Shown: piece by piece, positions 38,016 to 45,691 of the stretch
Layout: each line of letters begins with the position of its first letter
Numbering within the stretch: position 1 is the first letter of the stretch
Origin: DASZVB01 sp036272055
GTDB lineage: Bacteria > Myxococcota_A > Polyangia > Polyangiales > Polyangiaceae
DNA: 64,000 nt
Direction: 5' to 3'
Assembly (NCBI GenBank): GCA_036272055.1
Contig: DATAZL010000014.1
Location: 1-64,000, forward strand
Position numbers and translations under genes: made by a program
Notes under the pieces: model-generated
Databases searched by the model: none
What the model saw: the letters and a program-made list of their open reading frames with translations, nothing else
Told to the model about the DNA's origin: nothing

Positions 38016-39916
38016 GGGGTCACGTTCCTGACGGCCAGCCGCGAAAAGCGACGCGGACGGACGACGTAGAGTGGGTCGAAGGCAACCGCGGGCTCGACGG
38101 TCACCTCCGGATCTTGCTGGGCCAGCGGGAGCACAGGGCTGCCGCGGAAAAGGAGAAGCTCCGTGCAGCCGGCGTCCTTCCACGCCTTGTGCACGTTGGA
38201 CCAGTCGCCATCGTCGTCCGACACGACGTGGACCCGTGGTCGCGGGGAGAGCTGCGCGAGAACGCCGTCGAGGCTCGCGTCGTCGGTGCCGGGCTTCCAC
38301 GCGCCGCGACAGACGTCGGTGGCCGCGAGAAGCTCGTCGGTGAAGAACGCGCCGTCGACCCAAGACACGGCGTTCGGCGCCACACGCGCGTCGGTCGAGA
38401 AGCGCTGCCCGCCGTTCGAGCCGGCGAGCGCCGTCGCGAAGCCGTTGGCGTGAAACAGCGCGACGCCCCCCTCGACGAGCGCGAGGACGGTGACGACCGA
38501 CAGCGCGCGCGTGACCCGCCGCTCGCGTCCAGCGGAGAGCCAGGCGTCGGCGGTCATCGCGAGGGCAACCGCGCCCGCGCCCCACACCCAGATCGTGTAG
38601 CGCGGCCACCAACGCATCGGCTGGATGACGAACGCGACGGTCGTCGCGGTGAGTGCAATCGCGAGCGCAGCGACGCCGGGCCGTCCGAGCTCGAGCCGGC
38701 GGAAACGCGCGACCGTGTAGACGACCGCCGGGACCGCCGCGAGCGGCCACAGGAGCCCGAGCCCCGCCGTGCGATCGTCGAAATCGATGGCCGGACCGCG
38801 CCACTCGAACCAGGTGTGAAGGAGCCGACCGGGTTCGCTGAGCCGCGCGAGAGCGGTGGGCGTGTTGTGAACGACGTCGAGCACGCTCTCCATCGACGCG
38901 ACGCCGGTGAAGACGCGGTGCCCGGCGACCACGACGTCGACCGGCCAGAGCGGATTGCCGGTGTGCGCGACGTTGCGGAGCAGCCAGAACGCTCCCGGCG
39001 CGGCGAACACGGCGAAGAGGGCCAGCCGTGCACCGAGCCCATCGACGGCGACCGGCGTCTTCCGGAGGCGTGCGGTGACGAGGACGCCGACGACACCGAC
39101 GCCGAGGGCAAGAACCAGAGCTACGCCGGTCCCCTTGAGCGACAGCGCGTGTGCGGCGGCCATGCCGGCGGCGCCCGCGAGCACGCGGTCGTCACGGTCG
39201 CTGCCGAAGGCGAGCGCGCCGAGGAGGACGCACGAAACGGCCGCGCCCGCGAAAGCGGCATCCACGTAACCGCTCGGCGCGTTGAGGATCACCATGGGCA
39301 CGAGCGCGAAGAGCGCGGCAGACGCCCGTCCGAGCTCGCGCCGCACTCCGATGCGCTCCGCGAAGAGCCAGATCGACAGCGCACCGGCGCCGACATGGAG
39401 CACGCTGACGAGCGCCGCGAACCGCATCGACCCCGTCGCGGCCGCGAGAACGGCGCTGACCGCCTCCTGGCCCAGCGGGTAACCGTTGCGCACCGGATCG
39501 TCGGTGACGAGCCACGCGACGCGCCCGGCGTCGAGCCAGCTCGCCACCGTCGGGAGCCTGTAAGCGACCGCGTCGTAGGCAACGACCGGGAAAGCCAGCG
39601 CGACGAGCGTCGCGCCCGCAAGCGCCGCCAGGGCCGCAACGGAAAGGACCGCCGACAGACGCCGAACCACGACCGGAGACGACGCTCCAGAAACCGTGAC
39701 GGCGGAACGACCGAACGTCCGAGCGACGCCCGAGGCGACGAGCGCGGTGGCGACGATGGCCAACGCGCCGACCCCGGAGCCGAGGGGACGCGCTCCAGTT
39801 GCCGATAGCCCCACGACGAGCGCGTGGATCACCCACGGGAGCGTCAACAGGACGAGCAGCGCCGACTGAACGGCGTCTCGGCCAGGCTCGGCTCGGGTCT
39901 CGGTTGAAGAGGTCAT
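38012..39916 (-). CDS. Multi-pass membrane glycosyltransferase-like protein (GT39/GT-C type)
   Basis: The 634-residue product has about 11-12 hydrophobic segments and a soluble C-terminus. The first large loop, near VVAYDAVAYRLPTVASWLDAG, carries an Asp followed by Y, like the GT-C catalytic loop; GNPLWPV and RWWPRYTIWVWG also fit such enzymes. GT-C enzymes use polyprenyl-linked sugars on the outer face of the inner membrane. It overlaps the start of the GH18-CE4-GT2 fusion, so the pair likely works on one surface polysaccharide. ATG 39916 was chosen; a GTG at 39943 is possible. Confidence 0.7.
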   Translation of the reverse strand: MTSSTETRAEPGRDAVQSALLVLLTLPWVIHALVVGLSATGARPLGSGVGALAIVATALVASGVARTFGRSAVTVSGASSPVVVRRLSAVLSVAALAALAGATLVALAFPVVAYDAVAYRLPTVASWLDAGRVAWLVTDDPVRNGYPLGQEAVSAVLAAATGSMRFAALVSVLHVGAGALSIWLFAERIGVRRELGRASAALFALVPMVILNAPSGYVDAAFAGAAVSCVLLGALAFGSDRDDRVLAGAAGMAAAHALSLKGTGVALVLALGVGVVGVLVTARLRKTPVAVDGLGARLALFAVFAAPGAFWLLRNVAHTGNPLWPVDVVVAGHRVFTGVASMESVLDVVHNTPTALARLSEPGRLLHTWFEWRGPAIDFDDRTAGLGLLWPLAAVPAVVYTVARFRRLELGRPGVAALAIALTATTVAFVIQPMRWWPRYTIWVWGAGAVALAMTADAWLSAGRERRVTRALSVVTVLALVEGGVALFHANGFATALAGSNGGQRFSTDARVAPNAVSWVDGAFFTDELLAATDVCRGAWKPGTDDASLDGVLAQLSPRPRVHVVSDDDGDWSNVHKAWKDAGCTELLLFRGSPVLPLAQQDPEVTVEPAVAFDPLYVVRPRRFSRLAVRNVTP

Positions 39917-40172
39917 CGGCGCGGCGGCGATCGGGCTGCCCACCGAGCAAACCCGCGCGTTAATACCACTGACAGGCCCGGAAACCTTCCCCGGGCCGCG
40001 AAGATCGAGAACATTTCGGAAACGCTCCGGCTACAGGGCCGACTTTTGAAGCCTTACACGCACCGACAGTGTAGTTTTGCTGGAATCAGGCATTTCACGG
40101 GGGAAGAAAACCACGCCTGTGAAGTACCGTGTGAGACCGGCCCGTATTCCGTTTTCGAAGAGGAGACCTCGA

Positions 40173-40505
40173 ATGAATCCCTGGAAAGTGTCGACCCTGG
40201 TTCTCACGGTGGCGTTCGGAGTCGTCGTGGGAGGCACGATCGTGAACGCAGCCCCCGCCGACGATCAGCCGAAGATGCAATCGGCGCTCGATCACCTGAA
40301 GGCCGCAAAGGCATCGCTCGACTCCGCCGCACACGATCACGGTGGTCATCGCGCGAAGGCCGAGAAGGCCACGGACCTCGCGATCTCGGAGGTCAAGGAC
40401 GGCATCGACTACGCGAACAGTCACCCGGACCCCAAGCCCGGTGGTCCCTCGCCGAAGGGCGGCGGCGGCCCGAACCCGAAGGGCAACGGTCCACAGCCGA
40501 AGTGA
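40173..40505 (+). CDS. Small secreted helical protein, conserved but uncharacterised
   Basis: The 110-residue product has a strong ribosome site (AGGAG 9 bases before ATG 40173) and a signal peptide (MNPWKVSTLVLTVAFGVVVGG, cleavage probably after VNAA). A two-helix core (MQSALDHLKAAKASL, GGHRAKAEKATDLAISEVKDGI) and a Pro/Gly/Lys-rich tail follow. The core pattern, HLxxAKxSLxxAxxDxGGHRxKA...AIxEVKxGI, is one I associate with a widespread family of small periplasmic proteins of unknown function. It stands alone between a divergent glycosyltransferase gene and a DR1 repeat. Confidence 0.75.
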   Translation: MNPWKVSTLVLTVAFGVVVGGTIVNAAPADDQPKMQSALDHLKAAKASLDSAAHDHGGHRAKAEKATDLAISEVKDGIDYANSHPDPKPGGPSPKGGGGPNPKGNGPQPK

Positions 40506-40514
40506 GATACCCAG

Positions 40515-40717
40515 GAAGGGGGCCCTTCGGCCCCCGCAGCTTCGCCTTCGGCGAACTGCTCCCCCCGCTTAATCACGGGGGCCTTGCCCCCGCGGCTCGC
40601 TGTCGCGACCGCTCCCCCGTTGCCTTCGCGGGCTCGCTCCGCTCGCGGGCTCGTTTGGCTCGCGTAGTTCCGCATCTTTGATGCCTTGGGGACGACGGTT
40701 GGCGTCGATGCGGAACT
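40515..40717. repeat. DR1 repeat with terminal hairpin module, between convergent genes
   Basis: GGGGGCCCTTCGGCCCCC opens the element, followed by the TTCGCC-TTC-GGCGAA stem, a GGGGGC-CTT-GCCCCC palindrome (40577-40592 region) and GCTCGCTCCGCTCG-type tails. It ends with a hairpin whose arms AGTTCCGCATC (40666-40676) and GATGCGGAACT (40707-40717) are perfectly complementary. It fills most of the gap between the small secreted gene and the solenoid gene, whose 3' ends face each other. Confidence 0.85.
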
Positions 40718-40741
40718 GCCGACGGCAGCGCACGCGTGCGG

Positions 40742-42139
40742 TCACCGTCGTGTTCGTTCTGGCCGCTCCGTCGCATCGACGGGCGACGACTCGAGCACGG
40801 CAAGCCGCTCGCGTGCCGCGGCGCGAATGCTCTCGGGGGCGGTGCCGTGGACGATCTGGCGCAGCGCGGAGGGGTCCTCGAGACGATTCAGCGCGACGCT
40901 GCGAGCCTCTTCGGAGTCGTCCCACTGTGCGCGATTCACGAGCACCGTGACGTCGGTGACTCTCCTGAGCGCGACGACGCGCACCGCACGATCGGCGTCG
41001 TTGCGCGCGCGGCTCGCGAGTACGGCTTCGCTGTCCACACGCTCGATAGCTGCGCGACGCACCTGCCAGGCCTTGTCCCACTCGCCGATCCGGCGGAGGA
41101 GCGCCTGATCGCGCACGCGCCGCACGGCCGCCTCGCGTACCTGCCAGTCCGGATCTTCGGACGCCACGCGAGCGATCTCGTCGCGGTTCTTCAGCTTGAG
41201 CACGGCGTTGCGCCGGACACGGTAGTCGGGATCGTCGTGCGCTAGACGGCCGAGCGTCGTCTGATCGCCGAGCCGTCGCGTCGCCTCGCTGCGCGCCTTC
41301 GGGTCGGAGTCACCCGTCGCAACGTCGGCGATGGCGCGTTCGTCGTGAAGACCGCGCACCGCGCGGGTTCGCGTATCGGCGAAGCGACCGGTGCGCGCAA
41401 CGTCGGCGATCAGGCGCTCGCTCCGCAGTCGCTCGAGCGCTCGCACGCGTACCGCCTCCGACGCATCTTCCTTCGCGATGCGCGCAAGAATGCGGCCATC
41501 GGCGGCTCGCTCGACCGCCGCGAGCCGCACCTCGTGCGCCGACGCCTCGAGCGCGATGCGGTTCACTACGCGCTCGTCGTCGAGGCGTTCGAGCGCCCGA
41601 AGCCCGAGCGCCGCCTCCCCCGCCGACGCGACGCGCGAAAGCGCCGGCATGCCCGTGATGCGCTCGAGCGCCGCCTGACGGAGCTCGAGCTCGAAGGCGC
41701 CGAGCGCAAGCTCGACGAGCGTCTCGTCGTTCTCGAGGCGCTTCACGGCGGCGCGCCGCACCACGGGATCGGCTCCCGACGTCGCGACGCGCACGAGGAG
41801 CGCCTCGTCGGAGAGCCGCTTCGCTGCGTCCTTCGCCACGACGGCGTCCGCGGCTCCGAGCGCGACTTGCACGAGCGACGCCTCGTGGGTCAGCTTCCCG
41901 AGCGCCGTCTGAGCGACGGCACGGAGCGCCGCGTTCGTCGCCACCTGGACGAGCTCCGCCTCGTCCGAGAGCCTTCGCACCGCGAACGTCGCCACGGCGG
42001 GATCGACGGAAGACGTCGCCAGACGTCGCAGCGAATCACTCGCGCTGAGACGGCGCGCCGCCTGCATGCGCGCCGCGGACTCGACGGCTCCGAGCGCAAG
42101 CTCGATCACTCCGGCGTCATCAGAAGGGTTCACCGACAA
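40742..42139 (-). CDS. Solenoid protein of about 17 tandem 26-residue LRV/HEAT-like repeats
   Basis: Almost the whole 465-residue protein is built of 26-residue units, for example LVRVATSGADPVVRRAAVKRLENDET and its neighbours (consensus LxxVAxxDxDxxVRxxAVxRLxDxxx), about 17 in a row with one 25-residue unit. This resembles leucine-rich-variant (LRV) or short HEAT-like repeats and predicts a superhelical protein-binding scaffold. There is no signal peptide or membrane segment. The start may be TTG 42139 (GGAGA upstream) or GTG 42133. No Fe-S cluster motif like that of Azotobacter LRV is visible. Partner unknown. Confidence 0.78.
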   Translation of the reverse strand: MSVNPSDDAGVIELALGAVESAARMQAARRLSASDSLRRLATSSVDPAVATFAVRRLSDEAELVQVATNAALRAVAQTALGKLTHEASLVQVALGAADAVVAKDAAKRLSDEALLVRVATSGADPVVRRAAVKRLENDETLVELALGAFELELRQAALERITGMPALSRVASAGEAALGLRALERLDDERVVNRIALEASAHEVRLAAVERAADGRILARIAKEDASEAVRVRALERLRSERLIADVARTGRFADTRTRAVRGLHDERAIADVATGDSDPKARSEATRRLGDQTTLGRLAHDDPDYRVRRNAVLKLKNRDEIARVASEDPDWQVREAAVRRVRDQALLRRIGEWDKAWQVRRAAIERVDSEAVLASRARNDADRAVRVVALRRVTDVTVLVNRAQWDDSEEARSVALNRLEDPSALRQIVHGTAPESIRAAARERLAVLESSPVDATERPERTRR

Positions 42140-42462
42140 GGGCAGCTGTCTCCGCGAGTGGTCACGAACGCACCATCGAGACTCAGGCTATTGGCCGTAT
42201 ATGCCACTCTGGTTCAGTTGCTCGCACCATTGGCATTGAGCGCACGAGTGAAGTTCGGAGTCCGAGGTAATCGCAAGGTTTTCGCCGTGCCGTGAGGCGA
42301 GCGCAATTGATGAGAAGCACACTAGCCGGATAGCAAACGGCGTGGCAGTCACGTCGGCCGATACGGTTACGTCGGAGTGCCTCCGCGTCTGCGGGGCACC
42401 TCGATTACCGCACGGATCGGGGCATTTTATCGGTAACCATATGGTTACCCGAAGGAAGTCGT
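42140..42462. other. Gene-free 323-bp region upstream of the PETase-like gene
   Basis: No credible reading frame is seen. The left part is the upstream region of the minus-strand solenoid gene. The right part carries the palindrome at 42432-42449 and the ribosome site GAAGGAAG (42450-42457). The region is less GC-rich than its surroundings, as expected for a promoter region. Confidence 0.7.
42432..42449. promoter_or_regulatory. 18-bp perfect palindrome, candidate repressor operator
   Basis: GGTAACCATATGGTTACC is a perfect dyad ending 13 bases before the ATG of the PETase-like gene and just before its ribosome site. Size and symmetry suit a TetR-family dimer or similar repressor. No regulator gene is adjacent, so the binding protein is unknown. 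Confidence 0.6.
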
Positions 42463-43584
42463 ATGCTGCGTTCAATCGGGTTTCTGGGGGCTTCTGCGTC
42501 ACTCCTCCTCGCTGCGTGCTCCGGAGACTCCGGGAGCGGCGGAAAGAACAGCGCGATCACGAGCGCCGGCGGAGGGACCGTGTTCGGCGGCGCCGCCGGT
42601 ACGTCGACAGTGACGCCCGGAGCAGGCGGCGCACCGACGATCGGTGTACCGGGCGGCGGCGGCGCGAACACGACGCCGATCGCCGGGAACGGCGGAACAT
42701 CGCTCGGCGGCGCGCCGCCAGTCGGCGGCACCGCGGGCTCGACCAGTGACGGAGGTTCGCCGACCGGAGGCGGGAGCACCGACTTGGGCGGAGCTGCTGG
42801 CACCGCCGGCGCGGCGATGACCGGTGATGCGCCGACGATGCAGAGCGCGAGCAGCGCGGGCACTTACAAGGTCGTCACGTACACGAGCGGCTACAAGGAT
42901 GGCGCGAACTTCGCGGACGCGACGGTGCACTACCCGAGCGACGCGACGCCGCCCTTCCCCATCGTCGCCGTGGTGCCCGGATTCGTCTCCCCGCAGTCGT
43001 CGATCCAGGCGTGGGGTCCGTTCCTCGCGTCACACGGCATCGTCACGATGACGATCGGCACGAACTCGCCGGCCGATCCGCCGGCGACGCGCGAGCTCGC
43101 GTTGATGGACGCCATCGACAGCCTCATCGCCGAGAACACGCGGCAGGACGGTCCGCTGATGGGCAAGCTCGACGTCACGAAGAAGGCGACCATGGGCTGG
43201 TCGATGGGCGGCGGCGGAACGCTCCTCGCCGCGAACGATCATCCGGACCTCAAGGCCTCGATCTCGATGTGCGGATGGAACCCCGGCGTGACCTATCCGA
43301 AGGACACGGTGCCGACCCTGATGTTCGCCGCCACGGCCGATCCACTCGCCGGCGGCCAGTCCCAGGGCTTCTACGCGAGCATCCCGATGACGACGCCGAA
43401 GGAGCTCTACGAGGTCAACGGCGGCAGCCATTTCATCGCCAACGATCCGGCGAACGAGAACAAGCAGATCGGCCTCTACGGCCTCTCGTGGCTCGAGGTC
43501 TATCTGGTCGGTGACACGCGGTACGAACAGTTCTTGACCGTCATGCCGATGAACTCGTCGACGTTCACGAACAACCTGATGTGA
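42463..43584 (+). CDS. PETase/cutinase-like alpha/beta-hydrolase lipoprotein
   Basis: The 373-residue product is a lipoprotein (LAAC, Cys19) with a Gly/Ala/Thr-rich linker (about 25-125) and a polyester-hydrolase-type domain. The nucleophile Ser247 lies in GWSMGGGG, identical in form to the PETase elbow. Asp293 (ATADPLA) and His323 (NGGSHF) complete the triad. VPGFVSPQSS matches the oxyanion loop, with Phe in place of the PETase Tyr, and the Trp in CGWNPG sits where the PETase substrate-binding Trp does. The PETase-specific second disulfide is not seen. Family members cleave cutin or other polyesters; the substrate here is unproven. A palindrome lies just upstream. Confidence 0.85.
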   Translation: MLRSIGFLGASASLLLAACSGDSGSGGKNSAITSAGGGTVFGGAAGTSTVTPGAGGAPTIGVPGGGGANTTPIAGNGGTSLGGAPPVGGTAGSTSDGGSPTGGGSTDLGGAAGTAGAAMTGDAPTMQSASSAGTYKVVTYTSGYKDGANFADATVHYPSDATPPFPIVAVVPGFVSPQSSIQAWGPFLASHGIVTMTIGTNSPADPPATRELALMDAIDSLIAENTRQDGPLMGKLDVTKKATMGWSMGGGGTLLAANDHPDLKASISMCGWNPGVTYPKDTVPTLMFAATADPLAGGQSQGFYASIPMTTPKELYEVNGGSHFIANDPANENKQIGLYGLSWLEVYLVGDTRYEQFLTVMPMNSSTFTNNLM

Positions 43585-43591
43585 GCAGAGA

Positions 43592-43616
43592 CGCGGGGCG
43601 GCTGGCGCGCCCCGCG
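43592..43616. terminator. Strong hairpin between convergent genes
   Basis: CGCGGGGCG (43592-43600), 7-base loop, CGCCCCGCG (43608-43616): a perfect 9-bp GC stem in the 37-bp gap between the PETase-like gene and the Cys-rich gene. Probably a bidirectional terminator; no U tract. Confidence 0.55.
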
Positions 43617-43621
43617 CAGCT

Positions 43622-45691
43622 TCAGTTTCCGCAGGTGAAGTCGGGCCCGCAGGTCTGTGGCCCCGTGCAGCCGTCGTTGTTGCCGGGGTTGCAGACGCGG
43701 CATCGGTTGTCCGGAGAGCCGCTGCCCTGATTGACGTCGACGCAAGTCGTGTGGACGCCGTCCGTGCAATCCCCGCTGGAAGAGCACGCGCCGTCGACCG
43801 CACACGCGCCGCTGGTTCCGCAGAGCGGTCCGGCGGCGCTCGCGGATTGCTTGCACTCGGAGTCCGACGCACAGGCCCGGCACGAGTTCGCGCCGCAGAT
43901 CGGCGTCTTCGGGACGTCGATGCAGCCGGAATCGTCGATGCAATCGAGACACGTCGCGGTCGTCGAATCGCACTGGGTCGTGCCGCCGCATCCGGCGTTG
44001 CCGATCGGGTCGCACGCCGAACAGTGGCCCTTCTGCGCGCCGGCGGAGGCGCACTGGGGCGTCGAAGCGGACTTGGATGCGCACCGCGCGTCTCCGCCTG
44101 CGGTCGCGTCGCAGGCGGCGCATTGATTGGCGACACAGAGGGGCGCGGCGGGATCGGTGCAGTCGGTGTCCGCCTTGCACTCGACGCAGCTCCCGGGCGA
44201 TCCGATGCAGAACCGTGAGGTGCCGGTCCCCGTGCACGGCGCCGAGGCGCCGCACTGGCATCCGCGGTCGGCGCAGGTATTCGCGACCGTCGGATTGCAC
44301 GCGACGCCGCACGCCGTGCACTGCGTGGGGGTGACCGCAGCGCAGCTCGCGACGCCGCTCTTCTCGCAGCAGAGCTCGCTGCTCGCGCAGCCATCGGAGC
44401 TCGTCGGGTCGCAGGCGCCACACTGGCTCTTCTGGGTGCCGCTCTCGACGCAGACGGCGGCGCCACCCGGTTTCGCCGCGCAGCGCTGATCGGCCGTCGC
44501 GGCGGGCGCGACGGAGTCACAGCCGACGCAGACGTTGCCGACGCAGAGCGGCTTCTTGGAGTTCCCCGTGCAGTCGTTGTCGGTGCCGCAGGCCACGCAC
44601 TTGCCACTCGGCACGTCGCAGACCGGCGTCGCCGCCAGGTTCTTGCAGTGGTCGTCCGACGTGCACGCCTGGCACGAGAAGTTCCCGTCCACCGCGAGAC
44701 GGCAATCGGGCTTCGTCGGATCGGCGCAGCCCTGCTCGGTCGTCGGCTGGCAGGGGCTACAGCGCGTCGTGTCGATACAGAAGGCGAGGCTCCGCTCCGT
44801 GGTGCACTCGGCGTTCGACGCGCAGCCCCGGCACTCGGTCGAGGCGCCGTCGCAGATCGGCGTGGTCGGCGTCACGCAGTCCGTCGCCGACGTGGCGCAG
44901 CCGCCGCACGAGCCGCTCGGGGTGCAGACGAGCGCTCCCCCGCAGTTGTTCGGTGACGACGAGCAAGCCTTGCACGCCATCGTCGCCGAGTCGCAGATCG
45001 GCGTGTTGCCGCTGCACCCGGAGTTCCCCTTCGCGGGATCGCACGCGACGCACTTTCCGGCGACGCACTCGTTGTTGCCGTCGGTGCGCGTCGCGCAGTC
45101 GGTGGCGTCGAGGCACTCGACACACGCCGGGTCGGCCGTGCCCGATTGGGCGCAGAACCGCTCGGGCCCGGTCCCCGAGCAGGCGCGGTTCGTCGCCGGG
45201 TCGCACACGCACGTACGCTCGTCACACGACTTGGCGAGCGTGGACGGACACGGCTTTCCGCAAGCCTCGCACTCGTCGACCGACGTCTTCTCGCAGCGTG
45301 CTCCCTGGGTGGAGGGACAGCAGAGCTCGTCTGCCGCGCAACCCTCGTGCGTCTTCACGTCGCAGGCTGCGGGCGGCGACATGTGGTCCGCGCCGCCCTC
45401 GACGCCCATGCCGCCTGCTCCGCCGGAGCCGGCGTCGATCGAGCCGCCCATGCCGGCGTCAACGTTCGCGCCGCCGGAGCCGCCCGACCCGCCAGGGCCG
45501 CTGCCACCGGCGTTGACGCGCCCTCCCGTTCCGGCGCCGCCGGAGCCCGGCGCGCCGCCGTGATTCGGCGTACCGCCCGTCTCGTGGATCTTGCTGCGGT
45601 CGAAATCGACGAAGAGCGAACAGGCAGCCACGAGCTGCGAGACGGCGAGCCCGAGAACGACGCGCCCGATGCTGCGCTTAGAAGCTCGCAT
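43622..45691 (-). CDS. Cysteine-rich repeat lipoprotein
   Basis: The 689-residue product has a lipobox (VAAC, Cys24), a Gly/Ser/Ala-rich linker to about residue 105, then several hundred residues with Cys every 5-12 positions in units such as CxACxxxxDC and CxxGxCxACD. Such Cys-knot-like repeat proteins are common on myxobacterial cell surfaces and are presumably disulfide-stabilised. No enzymatic motif is seen. Start ATG 45691 overlaps the end of the PEGA/TPR gene by 14 bp, so the two are co-expressed. Function unknown; adhesion or matrix roles are guesses. Confidence 0.8.
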   Translation of the reverse strand: MRASKRSIGRVVLGLAVSQLVAACSLFVDFDRSKIHETGGTPNHGGAPGSGGAGTGGRVNAGGSGPGGSGGSGGANVDAGMGGSIDAGSGGAGGMGVEGGADHMSPPAACDVKTHEGCAADELCCPSTQGARCEKTSVDECEACGKPCPSTLAKSCDERTCVCDPATNRACSGTGPERFCAQSGTADPACVECLDATDCATRTDGNNECVAGKCVACDPAKGNSGCSGNTPICDSATMACKACSSSPNNCGGALVCTPSGSCGGCATSATDCVTPTTPICDGASTECRGCASNAECTTERSLAFCIDTTRCSPCQPTTEQGCADPTKPDCRLAVDGNFSCQACTSDDHCKNLAATPVCDVPSGKCVACGTDNDCTGNSKKPLCVGNVCVGCDSVAPAATADQRCAAKPGGAAVCVESGTQKSQCGACDPTSSDGCASSELCCEKSGVASCAAVTPTQCTACGVACNPTVANTCADRGCQCGASAPCTGTGTSRFCIGSPGSCVECKADTDCTDPAAPLCVANQCAACDATAGGDARCASKSASTPQCASAGAQKGHCSACDPIGNAGCGGTTQCDSTTATCLDCIDDSGCIDVPKTPICGANSCRACASDSECKQSASAAGPLCGTSGACAVDGACSSSGDCTDGVHTTCVDVNQGSGSPDNRCRVCNPGNNDGCTGPQTCGPDFTCGN

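Noticed and set aside
37997..39808. Long open frame on the plus strand opposite the membrane glycosyltransferase gene
   Set aside because: Arg/Glu/Asp-rich product with no motif; a codon-bias shadow of the GT-C gene, as are similar long frames opposite glnD, metG and dnaE.
42433..42460. GTAACC of the palindrome read as an ECF -35 element for the PETase-like gene
   Set aside because: No CGTA-type -10 at 15-16 bases; the transcript would start past the start codon.
43622..45691. Cys-rich protein as a metallothionein or RiPP precursor
   Set aside because: It is far too long, has a lipobox and disulfide-like Cys spacing, and no modifying enzyme is adjacent.
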